A stretch of DNA of 64,000 nucleotides, taken from the NCBI RefSeq assembly GCF_003063355.1, contig NZ_NESH01000003.1, forward strand, positions 62,001 to 126,000, in the 5' to 3' direction. Positions 26,345 through 35,118 of the stretch are shown in pieces; position 1 is the first letter of the stretch; the number at the start of each line of letters is the position of its first letter. Position numbers and translations under genes: made by a program. Source of the DNA: Limnohabitans sp. Bal53. Its GTDB lineage: Bacteria > Pseudomonadota > Gammaproteobacteria > Burkholderiales > Burkholderiaceae_C. The notes under the pieces were generated by a model. That model was not told the origin of the DNA. It ran no database searches and worked only from the letters and a program-made list of their open reading frames with translations.

Positions 26345-27841
26345 TTATTGAAACGCCACCTCCGCAAAGCTGCGCAGCTTTCGGCTGTGCAGTTGCTCGG
26401 GGCCAGCGTCGCGCAGCAGCGTCACGGCACGGATGCCGATTTGCAAGTGCTGGTTCACCCGCTCGCGGTAAAAGTGGTTGGCCATGCCGGGCAGCTTGAT
26501 CTCGCCGTGCAGCGGCTTGTCGCTCACGCACAGCAAGGTGCCGTAGGGCACCCGAAAACGGAAACCGTTGGCGGCAATGGTCGCGCTCTCCATGTCCAGC
26601 GCCACGGCGCGGCTTTGGCTGAAGCGCCGCTGTGGTTTGTTGTCAGGCAACAGCTCCCAGTTGCGGTTGTCGGTGCTGGCCACGGTGCCGGTGCGCATCA
26701 GGCGTTTGAGGTCTGAGCCATGACAGCCCGTGACCTCGGACACAGCCCGCTCCAGCGCCAACTGCACCTCGGCCAGCGCCGGAATGGGCACCCACAGCGG
26801 CAGCTCCTCGTCCAGCACATGGTCTTCGCGCACATACGCGTGGGCCAGCACGTAGTCACCCAGCTGCTGCGTGGTGCGCAGGCCCGCGCAGTGGCCCAGC
26901 ATCAGCCAAGCGTGCGGGCGAAGCACCGCAATGTGGTCGGTGATGGTCTTGGCGTTGGCCGGGCCGACGCCGATGTTGACCATGGTGATGCCGCTGTGGC
27001 CCTTGCGTACCAAGTGGTAGCCGGGCATTTGCGGCAGTCGCGGCGGCGTTTGGCCCAGGGCGTCCACGTCCTCAGGGTCTAGGCCCACACGGCGCGTGAC
27101 CATGTTGCCGGGCTCGACAAAGGCAACGTACTCGCTGTCCGGGTTTTGCATTTCGGCGCGGCCCAGGGCAATGAACTCGTCGATGTAGAACTGGTAATTG
27201 GTGAACAACACGTAGTTCTGAAACCAGCGCGGCGAGGTCCCGGTGTAGTGGCGCAGGCGCTGCAGCGAGTAATCGATGCGGGGCGCGGTGAACAGTGACA
27301 GCGGTCGACCTTCTGCCGCAGTGGGCTCGTGTGTGCCATTGGCAATGCCGTCGTCCATGGTGGTCAGGTCCGGCAGGTCAAACACCTCGCGCATTTGCGC
27401 CTGGCGCTCGGGGCTCAGGCTGCCTTCCATGTGCTCGTCGTCGGCAAACGAAAAGTGGATGGGGATGGGCTGGTTGCTGGTGCCCACTTGCAGGCTTACG
27501 CCGTGGTTTTGCAGCAGCAGCGCCAGTTGCTGTCGGATGTAGAAGGCGAACAGGTCGGGCCGAGTCAAGCTGGTTTCAAACCGGCCGGTCTCGGCCACAA
27601 AGCCGTAACTCAAGCGGCTGTTCAGACCTTCATGTTTGCGGCTGGCGCTGGTGATCTGCACCCGCACAAAGGGGTAAAACGCCCGCACTCGGGTGTCTGT
27701 CATGTCTGCGCCCGCCACAAATTCGCGCATGGCTTGGCGCAGGTGGGTCACGCTGTGCTGGTAAATGTGCTGAATTTGTGCCAAGGCGCTGTCGGCATCG
27801 TGGTGCTCGGAGGGGGCAATAAAAGCGGGCAGATGCTGCAT
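26345..27841 (-). CDS. amn: AMP nucleosidase
   Basis: AMP nucleosidase cleaves AMP to adenine and ribose 5-phosphate, regulating the adenylate pool. The protein has an N-terminal regulatory domain and a C-terminal phosphorylase-fold domain with GHSGITMVNIGVGPANAKT, MLGHCAGLR and VALDMESATIAANGFRF. The ME in DMES is the nucleoside-contact motif. Using the ATG at 27841 gives 498 residues, close to the family norm of about 480-490; an upstream in-frame ATG would add 16 unrelated residues. It is probably monocistronic. Confidence 0.93.
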   Translation of the reverse strand: MQHLPAFIAPSEHHDADSALAQIQHIYQHSVTHLRQAMREFVAGADMTDTRVRAFYPFVRVQITSASRKHEGLNSRLSYGFVAETGRFETSLTRPDLFAFYIRQQLALLLQNHGVSLQVGTSNQPIPIHFSFADDEHMEGSLSPERQAQMREVFDLPDLTTMDDGIANGTHEPTAAEGRPLSLFTAPRIDYSLQRLRHYTGTSPRWFQNYVLFTNYQFYIDEFIALGRAEMQNPDSEYVAFVEPGNMVTRRVGLDPEDVDALGQTPPRLPQMPGYHLVRKGHSGITMVNIGVGPANAKTITDHIAVLRPHAWLMLGHCAGLRTTQQLGDYVLAHAYVREDHVLDEELPLWVPIPALAEVQLALERAVSEVTGCHGSDLKRLMRTGTVASTDNRNWELLPDNKPQRRFSQSRAVALDMESATIAANGFRFRVPYGTLLCVSDKPLHGEIKLPGMANHFYRERVNQHLQIGIRAVTLLRDAGPEQLHSRKLRSFAEVAFQ

Positions 27842-28533
27842 TGAGTGTCTTTCGTCTGTTGTTTCAGTGGAGTGGCTCCAGGCGCGCATCCATCGGCGTC
27901 ACGGTTTTGGAGTCCGAAAGTGCCAAGCCTTTTTAATTTGAACAACCACTGCCAAGTATTTTTGCAGATCAGGGGTAAGGGTCGAACCGCTTGGGCAGTG
28001 CTGCGCTTGGTTTCAGTTTGTTCGGTTGCTCTGAAGTACAGGTCGTCATGACCATGTTCAGCCGCATCCATTTTTTCCCGGTGATAAGTCCGTTGTACAC
28101 GATTTCAATGACACATCACACCCTTGGTCATACCTCAAGGGTTGAGTTTCCCAATTTCCTTATGGCCTTCACTTCAGCCCTGCGCGGCGCCCGCGGAATA
28201 GCCCGTGCTTTTTTGTAACAAAAATAAACAGTTGATGGTTTTGATGAATTAAACCCAATTAAATATTTAGAATTCATCGAAATTGAATCTTTTAATATTC
28301 TTTTGATTGGTTGACCGAGTAATTTTGAAACGTCATTGGACTCACTTTGCACCCTGATCCATCTCATTTTTGATGATTGATCAGTTTGCCTCTGTTTTTT
28401 GCAAGCTTTGTCTAACCACGTCGTTGCCTTGTGACCTGTCTGCAAAACCGCCTGCGCTGGAGTGGTCTTAATTGTTTCATTTATTACAAATTAAAACCAC
28501 AAAGAACTTAATTTTTGAATATCGACTGATAAA
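27842..28533. other. Low-GC intergenic region, no gene recognised
   Basis: About 690 bp separate amn from the OmpA-domain gene. From about 28200 to 28560 the base composition is distinctly AT-rich compared with flanking genes. A leftward open frame of 105 codons at 28128-28445 has no recognisable domain, no good Shine-Dalgarno and unlike codon use, so I do not call it. The region probably holds the promoter of the OmpA-adhesin locus and marks the left border of the irregular segment. Confidence 0.6.
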
Positions 28534-29607
28534 GTGAATACCAAAACATTATTTTTTAAGATGATGAACCACCACCTCTTGCCCCCTTACTTGTCGCTGC
28601 TGCAGCGCTCCTTTCTTGTTTCACGTGGGCGTACTGGCACGCTTGGCCGCTGGGCACGCTGGGCTGTGCTAGGTGTGTGCCTGGCCTTACCGGCCGTGCA
28701 GGCGCAAATGGCCCCCAGCTTGCAAACTGGTCAAGACGGCCCCAACGCCCGCATTGAAGTCCTGGGCGCTGCCTTTGAGCCGCTGGGGGCGGTGGCAGCG
28801 CACCAAAGCCGTTTGGTGCTGTACCGCCAGGCTTCGCAGCAAAGCTTGCCGGGGGTGACGGCGGCCTTCATTGAGGGGCGGTACCACACCTCTTTGGTGG
28901 CGGGTGGCTTTACGGCTTTGTGCCTGGCGCCGGGCCAGTTGCAGGTGGGTGCGCGTCAGAGCTGGGTGGGGCGCACGGCGCGCGACGTGTACGACGCGAT
29001 CACGCAGCTGGAGTTGTTGCCCGGGCAAACCCATTACATGTCGGTGCATGTCGATGGCGGGCGTGCGCTTTTTAAGCCCGTCTCCTCGGCTCAGGCACTC
29101 AAAGAAATGGCCTCTACGCGGGCGCAGATGCACGCTGTCTCGCGCGTTATAGGGGCGCAAGAGTGCGAGCGCCCGGCGCAGGCGCAGGCGCAGGCGCAGG
29201 CGCCCATGCCCGAGCAGGACGAGCCTTTCATGTTGTTGGCGGACATGGCCTTTGAGTTTGGGCAGTCTGCGATGGAGGGCATGACGCAGCAGGGCAAGGT
29301 GGCGCTGCAGACTGTGTTGGTCCAGGCGAAACGCGAATTTGAGCAGGTCCAGCGCGTGCTGGTCACGGGCCACGCCGACCCGCTGGGCTCTGCGCCGTTT
29401 AACGAGCGCTTGTCGCTGCAGCGGGCGCAGACGGTCGGCCAATACCTGCAAAGCACGGGGCTGACGCAAGGCCCCATTGCGGTGCGGGGCGTGGGCTCGA
29501 GCCAATTGCTGGTGAGCGACTGCCCCAGCGCCGTCTCTGCGCGCAGCGTTGCGTGCAACGGCCCCAACCGCCGAGTCGTTATTGAGCTGTTTGGCCAACG
29601 CCGCTGA
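28534..29607 (+). CDS. Secreted or outer-membrane OmpA-domain protein
   Basis: This 357-residue protein has a signal-peptide-like segment at about 39-57 (WAVLGVCLALPAVQAQ), an N-terminal domain of unknown type (about 60-215), a short AQAQAQAQAP linker and a C-terminal OmpA-like domain (about 237-355: FEFGQSAMEGMTQQGK, VLVTGHADPLGSAPFNERLSLQRAQTV). OmpA domains bind peptidoglycan non-covalently. The start could be GTG 28534 or ATG 28561; neither has a strong Shine-Dalgarno, and the second fits the signal peptide better. It lies 68 bp upstream of the giant adhesin, and OmpA-family proteins are often encoded beside large type I-secreted adhesins. Confidence 0.82.
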   Translation: MNTKTLFFKMMNHHLLPPYLSLLQRSFLVSRGRTGTLGRWARWAVLGVCLALPAVQAQMAPSLQTGQDGPNARIEVLGAAFEPLGAVAAHQSRLVLYRQASQQSLPGVTAAFIEGRYHTSLVAGGFTALCLAPGQLQVGARQSWVGRTARDVYDAITQLELLPGQTHYMSVHVDGGRALFKPVSSAQALKEMASTRAQMHAVSRVIGAQECERPAQAQAQAQAPMPEQDEPFMLLADMAFEFGQSAMEGMTQQGKVALQTVLVQAKREFEQVQRVLVTGHADPLGSAPFNERLSLQRAQTVGQYLQSTGLTQGPIAVRGVGSSQLLVSDCPSAVSARSVACNGPNRRVVIELFGQRR

Positions 29608-29675
29608 ACACCACTGGCGGTGCACTGCAGACCAGGCACAGCCGAACAGATACATCAAGACAGGGAGAGATCACC

Positions 29676-32600
29676 ATGGCCAAAAAATTCAAAATCCTCG
29701 CCAGCACGGGCAAAGCCGACACGGACAAGACCTATGAAGTCGAGCAGGGCCAGGGGGCTGGCGCCAAGCCTTTGCGCATTCAGGCCCAAGCCGGGGAGAA
29801 GTACCAGTTGCAGGAGTTGGACCAGGCGCAACCAGCGGCGCCCAACTACATCAAGGTCAAGCGGGTGGGCAAGCACTTGCACATCTTGCTGGAGGGCAGT
29901 CAAGAGGCAGATCTCATCTTGGAGGACTACTACGAGGTGATGCCTGAGGGCTACAACGGTGTGGTCGGTCAGGACCAAAGCGGGGCATTTTATGAATACA
30001 TTCCGGAAGATCCCGATGTCAAGGGCCTCATTGGCTCCTTGAGCGATGGGGAGCCTGCGGTCAGTGTGGTGTTGGGGGGGGCAGAGGTCTCGGGGACGGG
30101 CGCTGAGCCGCAGGGAGCCGCTGCTTTGGCGGTGCTGGCCTTCAATCCTTTGCTGGCGGCAGCGGGTGTGCTGGGTGCGGGGGCTGCGGCTGCGGCTGCG
30201 GCGGGCACAGCGGGTGCAGCCGGTGCAACGGGCGAGACCGGTGCTGTGGCCGATGCCTTGGCGGCCATTGCCGCTGCGGCAGAAAACAACACGGCAGGCA
30301 CGCTCACGCCGCAAAGCTATGCGGCAGCGGGCATCACCGGGGTGGACGCGGGCAACGTGGCGGCCATCAACAGCGCCTTGAACTCGGGCGTGCCGGGCCA
30401 GGCGCCAGCTGCTGGCGGCATCAGCGGCGCAGAGGCGGACACCGCAGCCAAAGTGCAAGCCATTGTGGACGCCTATCGCGCCATCTTGACCGAAGCCAAC
30501 GACACCAACGCCAACGCGGGTGACACCACCCCTGACGCCACGCCGAGCGTGGACCCGACAGCGGCGCAATACGCCGCCATGGGCGCGAACATCGGTACTG
30601 CTGCGACAGATGCAGAAAACCTCGCACTCTTGAACTACATCGTGGGCGCAAGCCAAGCCACTGACGTGGACACGGTGGCCAAGCTCAACGACTTGGCGCG
30701 CATCGCCAACGCCATCCAGGCCACTGCAGCGGGCCAAACGCCCAATCCAGCCTTGACCCCTGCCGACTTCGCCAAAGCGGGCATTGCAGGCGTGACAGCG
30801 CAAAACATCGCTGCCATCAACGCTGCCATTGCCGCCAAGAACGACAACGGCACAGAAACCGACACCTTGGCCAAAGTGCAAACCGTGGTGGATGCGGTCA
30901 ACGCGGACACCACGCCAGTGCCCGAGGGCATCAAGACCACGCTGAGCTTGGAGCCGATCACGGGTGACAACCTGATTGATGCGACCGAGGGGGCCGCTCC
31001 TGCGCTGAGCGTCACGGGCCGGGTGGGTGGCGCGTTTGCAGCCGGTGACCTGATCACCTTGAGTCTGAACGGGCGCACCTACGTGGCCATTGCCGCCGCT
31101 GACGGGCGCTTTAGCGTGAACGTGGCGATGGTCGACCTCAAGGCCGACCCCGACACACAAATCGAAGCGAGCGTGCGCGGCACGGGTGGCGACACGGCCA
31201 CCGCCAGCCAAGACTACGTGGTCGACAGCGCCACGACCCCCACGCAAACTGCCTTGGTGCTCGATGCGGTCACGGGAGACAACTTCATCAGCGGCGCAGA
31301 GCGCACGGGCAGCGTGGCCATCACGGGCAAAGTGGTGGGCAAATTCAGCGCGGGCGACACCGTCACGCTCAGCCTGAACAACAAGACCTTCAGCGGCCCC
31401 GCGCAAGCCAACGGTCAGTTCAGCATCAACGTGCACGCAGAGGACTTGTTGGCTGACGCCGACACCCGCATCGAAGCGCGCGTGAGCGGCACGGGCGGCA
31501 CGGCAGCGACCGCGTCGCAAGACTACGGCGTGGATGCCAGCACCACGCCAGTGCCCGAGGGCATCAAGACCACGCTGAGCTTGGAGCCGATCACGGGTGA
31601 CAACCTGATCGATGCGACCGAGGGGGCCGCTCCTGCGCTGAGCGTCACGGGCCGGGTGGGCGGCGCGTTTGCGGCCGGTGACCTGATCACCTTGAGCCTG
31701 AACGGGCGCACCTACGTGGGCATTGCCGCCGCTGACGGGCGCTTTAGCGTGAACGTGGCGATGGTCGACCTCAAGGCCGACCCCGACACACAAATCGAAG
31801 CGAGCGTGCGCGGCACGGGGGGCGACACGGCCACTGCCAGCCAAGACTACGTGGTCGACAGCGCCACGACCCCCACCCAAACGGCCCTGGTGCTCGATGC
31901 GGTCACGGGTGACAACTTCATCAGCGGCGCAGAGCGCACGGGCAGCGTGGCCATCACGGGCAAAGTGGTGGGTAAATTCAGCGCGGGCGACACCGTCACG
32001 CTCAGCCTGAACAACAAGACCTTCAGCGGCCCCGCGCAAGCCAACGGTCAGTTCAGCATCAACGTGCCGGCAGAGGACTTGTTGGCTGACGCCGACACCC
32101 GCATCGAAGCGCGCGTGAGCGGCACGGGCGGCACGGCAGCGACCGCGTCGCAAGACTACGGCGTGGCGCAAGACAGCGACAACGTGGCACAGGCGCTTGT
32201 GGCCATTCGGGATGCAGCGCAAAACAACACAGCCAGCGCCACATCGCCCAGCCTGGCCCAATACACCCAAGCGGGTGTGGCTGGGGTGACGGAACAAAAT
32301 CTTGCTGCTGTCAATGACGCGCTCAACAGCGCCGCCATCACCGGCGCGCAAGTGGACACGCCCGCCAAAGTCCAGACCTTGGTCGACGCCTACAGAGCCA
32401 TCTTGGCCGAGGCCAACGACACCAACGCGAATGTGGGTGACACCACTCCCGACGCCACACCGACAGTGGACCCCACAGCTGCGCAGTACGCCGCTATCGG
32501 TGCGAACATTGGCCAAGCGGCCATAGACGCCGACAACCTGGCGCTTTTGAACGACATCGTGGGTGCAAGCCAAGGGTCGGACGTGGACACGGTGGCCAAG

Positions 32601-34352
32601 CTCAACGAGTTGGCACGCATCGCCAACGCGATCCAGGCCACCGCAGCTGGCCAAACGCCAAGCCCTGCGCTGACCCCAGCAGACTTTGCCAAAGCCGGCT
32701 TTGCAGGCGTGACGCCCGCCAACATCGCCGCTGTGAACACCGCCATTGCCACTAAAAACGACAACGGTAGCGAAACCGACAGCTTGGCCAAAGTGCAAAC
32801 GGCGGTGGACGCAGGCGTAGCCGCGCAAGCAGCTAACCAAGCCGCCCAAACAGCGGCTTTGAACGTGATCGCCACTTACGCCGAAACCGGCGTCACAGCG
32901 CCCGCAGTTACGGACTACGCCACAGCTGGCGTGACGGGTGTGGACGCGAACAATTTGGCAGCGGTCAACAGCGCCATCAACGCCCAAGCGGGTGCGGACG
33001 GCACAGCGGGCAACGCAGACGACCGAGGCGCAGCGGACACCACACCCGAAGTGCAAGCGATCGTCGATGCCTATAGAGCCATCTTGGCCGAGGCCAACGG
33101 ACTTGCAGCCGATGCCACACCGAGCGTTGACCCGACAGCGGCGCAGTTCGCCGCCATTGGCGCGAACATTGGCGCTGCGGCCACCGATGCAGAAAACCTC
33201 GCACTTTTGAACGAGATCGTGGGCGCAAGCCAAGTGTCGGACTTGGACACCGTTGCCGAAATCAACAACTTGGCGCGCATCGCCAACGCGATCCAGGCCA
33301 CAGCAGCGGGCCAAGCGCCAAGCCCTGCGCTGACTCCTGCCGACTACGCCAAAGCGGGCATTGCAGGCGTGACAGCGCAAAACATTGCAGCAGTGAACGC
33401 CGCGATTGCTGCCAAGAACGACAACGGCACAGAAACCGACACCCTGGCCAAAGTGCAAGCAGCGGTGGACGCTGGCATCAGTGCGCAAGCAGCGACCCAG
33501 GCCGCGCAAGCCGCAGCATTGAACGTCATCGCCAATTACGCCGAAAGCGGCGTCACAGCGCCCACAGTTACCGACTACGCCACGGCAGGCGTGAGTGGTG
33601 TGGACGCGAACAACTTGGCAGCTGTCAACAGCGCCATCAATGCCCAAGCTGGGGCTGACACCACCGTGGGCACCCCAGACGACCGAGGTGCAGCGGACAC
33701 CACGCCCGAAGTGCAAGCGATCGTGGACGCCTACAAAGCCATCTTGGCCGAAGCCAACGACACGGCCGCCACAAGCGGCAACAACACGAGCGATGCAACG
33801 CCTGGCGTCAACCCGACAGCGGCGCAGTACGCCGCCGTTGGCGCGAACATTGGCCAAGCCGCCACCGATCCAGAAAACCTGGCCCTGCTCAACGAGATCG
33901 TGGGCGCCAGCCAAGTGTCGGACGTCGACACCGTTACAGAAATCAATGACTTAGCGCGCATCGCCAACGCCATTCAAGCCACAGCAGCAGGCCAACCCCC
34001 AAGCCCAGCTTTGACTCCTGCAGACTTTGCCAAAGCCGGCTTTGCAGGCGTGACAGCCGACAACCTGGCAGCCGTCAACGCTGCCATTGCAGCCAAGGCC
34101 AACGATGGCACTGAAACCGACACCCTGACCAAAGTGCAAACGGCGGTGGACGCAGGCATCACTGCGCAAGCAGCGGCCCAGGCCGCACAAGCTGCAGCAT
34201 TGAACGTCATCGCTGACTATGCCGAAACAGGCGTCACAGCTCCGGCAGTCACCGACTACGCCACAGCTGGCGTGAGTGGTGTGGACGCGAACAATTTGGC
34301 CGCAGTGTTGATTCACTTACCAAACAGAGCCAGACTTCACGTTCAAATATGA
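29676..34352 (+). CDS. BapA/LapF-like giant repeat adhesin, probably C-terminally truncated
   Basis: This is a 1558-residue, Ala/Thr/Asp-rich protein. Residues about 1-110 resemble the prefix domain of BapA-type biofilm proteins (IKVKRVGKHLHILLEGSQ, then DLILEDYYEV). An Ala-rich segment (about 148-185) follows, then an alternation of predicted helical repeats with the motif YAxAGVxGVxxxNLAAVNxAI, and two tandem copies of a pair of Ig-like beta domains (about 411-829). The last repeat breaks off after GVDANNLAAV, and 14 unrelated residues (LIHLPNRARLHVQI) lead to a stop. No C-terminal type I secretion signal, calcium-binding repeats or transporter genes follow. I infer loss of the 3' part by rearrangement; the remainder may be unsecreted. 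Confidence 0.82.
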   Translation: MAKKFKILASTGKADTDKTYEVEQGQGAGAKPLRIQAQAGEKYQLQELDQAQPAAPNYIKVKRVGKHLHILLEGSQEADLILEDYYEVMPEGYNGVVGQDQSGAFYEYIPEDPDVKGLIGSLSDGEPAVSVVLGGAEVSGTGAEPQGAAALAVLAFNPLLAAAGVLGAGAAAAAAAGTAGAAGATGETGAVADALAAIAAAAENNTAGTLTPQSYAAAGITGVDAGNVAAINSALNSGVPGQAPAAGGISGAEADTAAKVQAIVDAYRAILTEANDTNANAGDTTPDATPSVDPTAAQYAAMGANIGTAATDAENLALLNYIVGASQATDVDTVAKLNDLARIANAIQATAAGQTPNPALTPADFAKAGIAGVTAQNIAAINAAIAAKNDNGTETDTLAKVQTVVDAVNADTTPVPEGIKTTLSLEPITGDNLIDATEGAAPALSVTGRVGGAFAAGDLITLSLNGRTYVAIAAADGRFSVNVAMVDLKADPDTQIEASVRGTGGDTATASQDYVVDSATTPTQTALVLDAVTGDNFISGAERTGSVAITGKVVGKFSAGDTVTLSLNNKTFSGPAQANGQFSINVHAEDLLADADTRIEARVSGTGGTAATASQDYGVDASTTPVPEGIKTTLSLEPITGDNLIDATEGAAPALSVTGRVGGAFAAGDLITLSLNGRTYVGIAAADGRFSVNVAMVDLKADPDTQIEASVRGTGGDTATASQDYVVDSATTPTQTALVLDAVTGDNFISGAERTGSVAITGKVVGKFSAGDTVTLSLNNKTFSGPAQANGQFSINVPAEDLLADADTRIEARVSGTGGTAATASQDYGVAQDSDNVAQALVAIRDAAQNNTASATSPSLAQYTQAGVAGVTEQNLAAVNDALNSAAITGAQVDTPAKVQTLVDAYRAILAEANDTNANVGDTTPDATPTVDPTAAQYAAIGANIGQAAIDADNLALLNDIVGASQGSDVDTVAKLNELARIANAIQATAAGQTPSPALTPADFAKAGFAGVTPANIAAVNTAIATKNDNGSETDSLAKVQTAVDAGVAAQAANQAAQTAALNVIATYAETGVTAPAVTDYATAGVTGVDANNLAAVNSAINAQAGADGTAGNADDRGAADTTPEVQAIVDAYRAILAEANGLAADATPSVDPTAAQFAAIGANIGAAATDAENLALLNEIVGASQVSDLDTVAEINNLARIANAIQATAAGQAPSPALTPADYAKAGIAGVTAQNIAAVNAAIAAKNDNGTETDTLAKVQAAVDAGISAQAATQAAQAAALNVIANYAESGVTAPTVTDYATAGVSGVDANNLAAVNSAINAQAGADTTVGTPDDRGAADTTPEVQAIVDAYKAILAEANDTAATSGNNTSDATPGVNPTAAQYAAVGANIGQAATDPENLALLNEIVGASQVSDVDTVTEINDLARIANAIQATAAGQPPSPALTPADFAKAGFAGVTADNLAAVNAAIAAKANDGTETDTLTKVQTAVDAGITAQAAAQAAQAAALNVIADYAETGVTAPAVTDYATAGVSGVDANNLAAVLIHLPNRARLHVQI
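30909..32163 (+). repeat. Tandem 633-bp repeat encoding paired Ig-like domains
   Basis: Two copies begin at 30909 and 31542 with the same bases (ACCACGCCAGTGCCCGAGGG) and have a period of 633 bp, or 211 codons. They differ by only a handful of bases, such as AITA versus GIAA and VHAED versus VPAED at protein level. Each copy encodes two beta-sandwich repeats, one opening TTLSLEPITGDNLIDATEG and the other TALVLDAVTGDNFISGAER. Such identity implies recent duplication or ongoing gene conversion. Confidence 0.93.
32190..34305 (+). repeat. Diverged tandem helical modules of about 220 codons
   Basis: Modules with the landmark ALNVIAxYAExGVTAP recur at about 32852, 33514 and 34197, with periods near 662 and 683 bp. 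An additional module precedes the Ig-like part at about 30255-30903. Each contains three helix-hairpin motifs of the type YAxAGVxGVxxxNLAAVNxAI and the segment IVDAYRAILAEAN. Unlike the Ig-like repeats they have diverged. The array ends abruptly at 34305. Confidence 0.85.
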
Positions 34353-34497
34353 GCCACTTGGTTATTGATGTTTTATTTCAAGATTGTGGATAAGTCTGGT
34401 GATAAAGCTGTTTCCTCGTCTCCTTTCGATTGCTTTGTTCTACTTGTCTTAGCTCCTTTAACCTTAGCGGTAGAGCTCCTGAATCGCCAACTTTGAT

Positions 34498-35058
34498 TGC
34501 CTGTTTCAACACTTTGAGCACCAGTGGGAGCGTGAGCACCTGGAAAAGAGCCGCGACTTGGTGTTCAAAAACACCTACAACGACATCGAAACCATTTTGC
34601 GTTTGGGCACAGAAAACGGCACCCGCTTCGAGTTTGAGTGCTACGACATCAGCCACCTGTACAACCTGGCGCACTTTCGCGACCGGGGGCTGGTCACGGG
34701 GCCTTTGTTTGTGCAGTCGGTGTTTGGCATTTTGGGTGGCATTGGCCCGCACCCCGAAGACCTGATGCACATGCGCCGCACGGCCGACCGCCTGTTTGGC
34801 AACGATTACCAGTGGTCGATTTTGGGCGCAGGCAAAGGCCAGATTGCGTTGGCCAGCATCGGTGCGGCCATGGGCTCGAACGTGCGGGTGGGTCTGGAAG
34901 ATTCGCTGTGGATTGGCCCCGGAAAATTGGCCGAGTCCAGCGCTCAGCAGGTCCAGCGCATCCGCACCGTGCTTGAAGCCCTGAACCTTGAGATCGCCAC
35001 CCCCGATGAGGCGCGCAGCATGCTGGCGCTCAAGGGTGGGGATCGGGTGAACTTCTGA
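34498..35058 (+). pseudogene. 3' fragment of a beta-keto acid cleavage enzyme (DUF849/BKACE)
   Basis: The reading frame from about 34498 encodes the C-terminal half of a BKACE-family protein: WEREHLEKSRDLVFKNTYND, FEFECYDISHLYNLAHF, FVQSVFGILGGIGPHPEDL, WSILGAGKGQ and the catalytic-region segment RVGLEDSLWIGPG, ending normally with LKGGDRVNF. About the first 120 residues expected for the family are missing, including the metal-binding HxH region. The upstream sequence (34306-34497) is unrelated and AT-richer. No start with a Shine-Dalgarno is seen. I therefore call it a truncated remnant. Confidence 0.82.
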
Positions 35059-35090
35059 GGTTCAGTGGGCGTTGACCCAGTTTTCGATGC
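35023..35090. repeat. Left copy of a 68-bp duplication flanking the DUF4143 ATPase gene
   Basis: This segment includes the last 11 codons and stop of the BKACE fragment and the last few codons of a vapC-like gene read leftward. It matches 36325-36392 at 62 of 68 positions by eye. The right copy has lost the BKACE stop codon but leads into an intact vapC. Confidence 0.88.
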
Positions 35091-35118
35091 ACAGACTGAG
35101 GTGACGCTCAAAATCAAC

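Noticed and set aside
28128..28445. Leftward 105-codon open frame in the AT-rich gap
   Set aside because: No domain, no Shine-Dalgarno and codon use unlike neighbouring genes.
29655..33914. Leftward open frame of 1419 codons opposite the adhesin gene
   Set aside because: It is a mirror of the periodic, GC-rich repeat sequence on the plus strand. It has no recognisable domain, a Cys/Arg/His-rich composition and repeats exactly where the adhesin repeats.
34378..34770. Leftward 130-codon frame over the BKACE remnant as an IS3 OrfA gene
   Set aside because: Most of it is antisense to the BKACE coding sequence. Only a short tail faintly resembles OrfA, too little to call a transposase.
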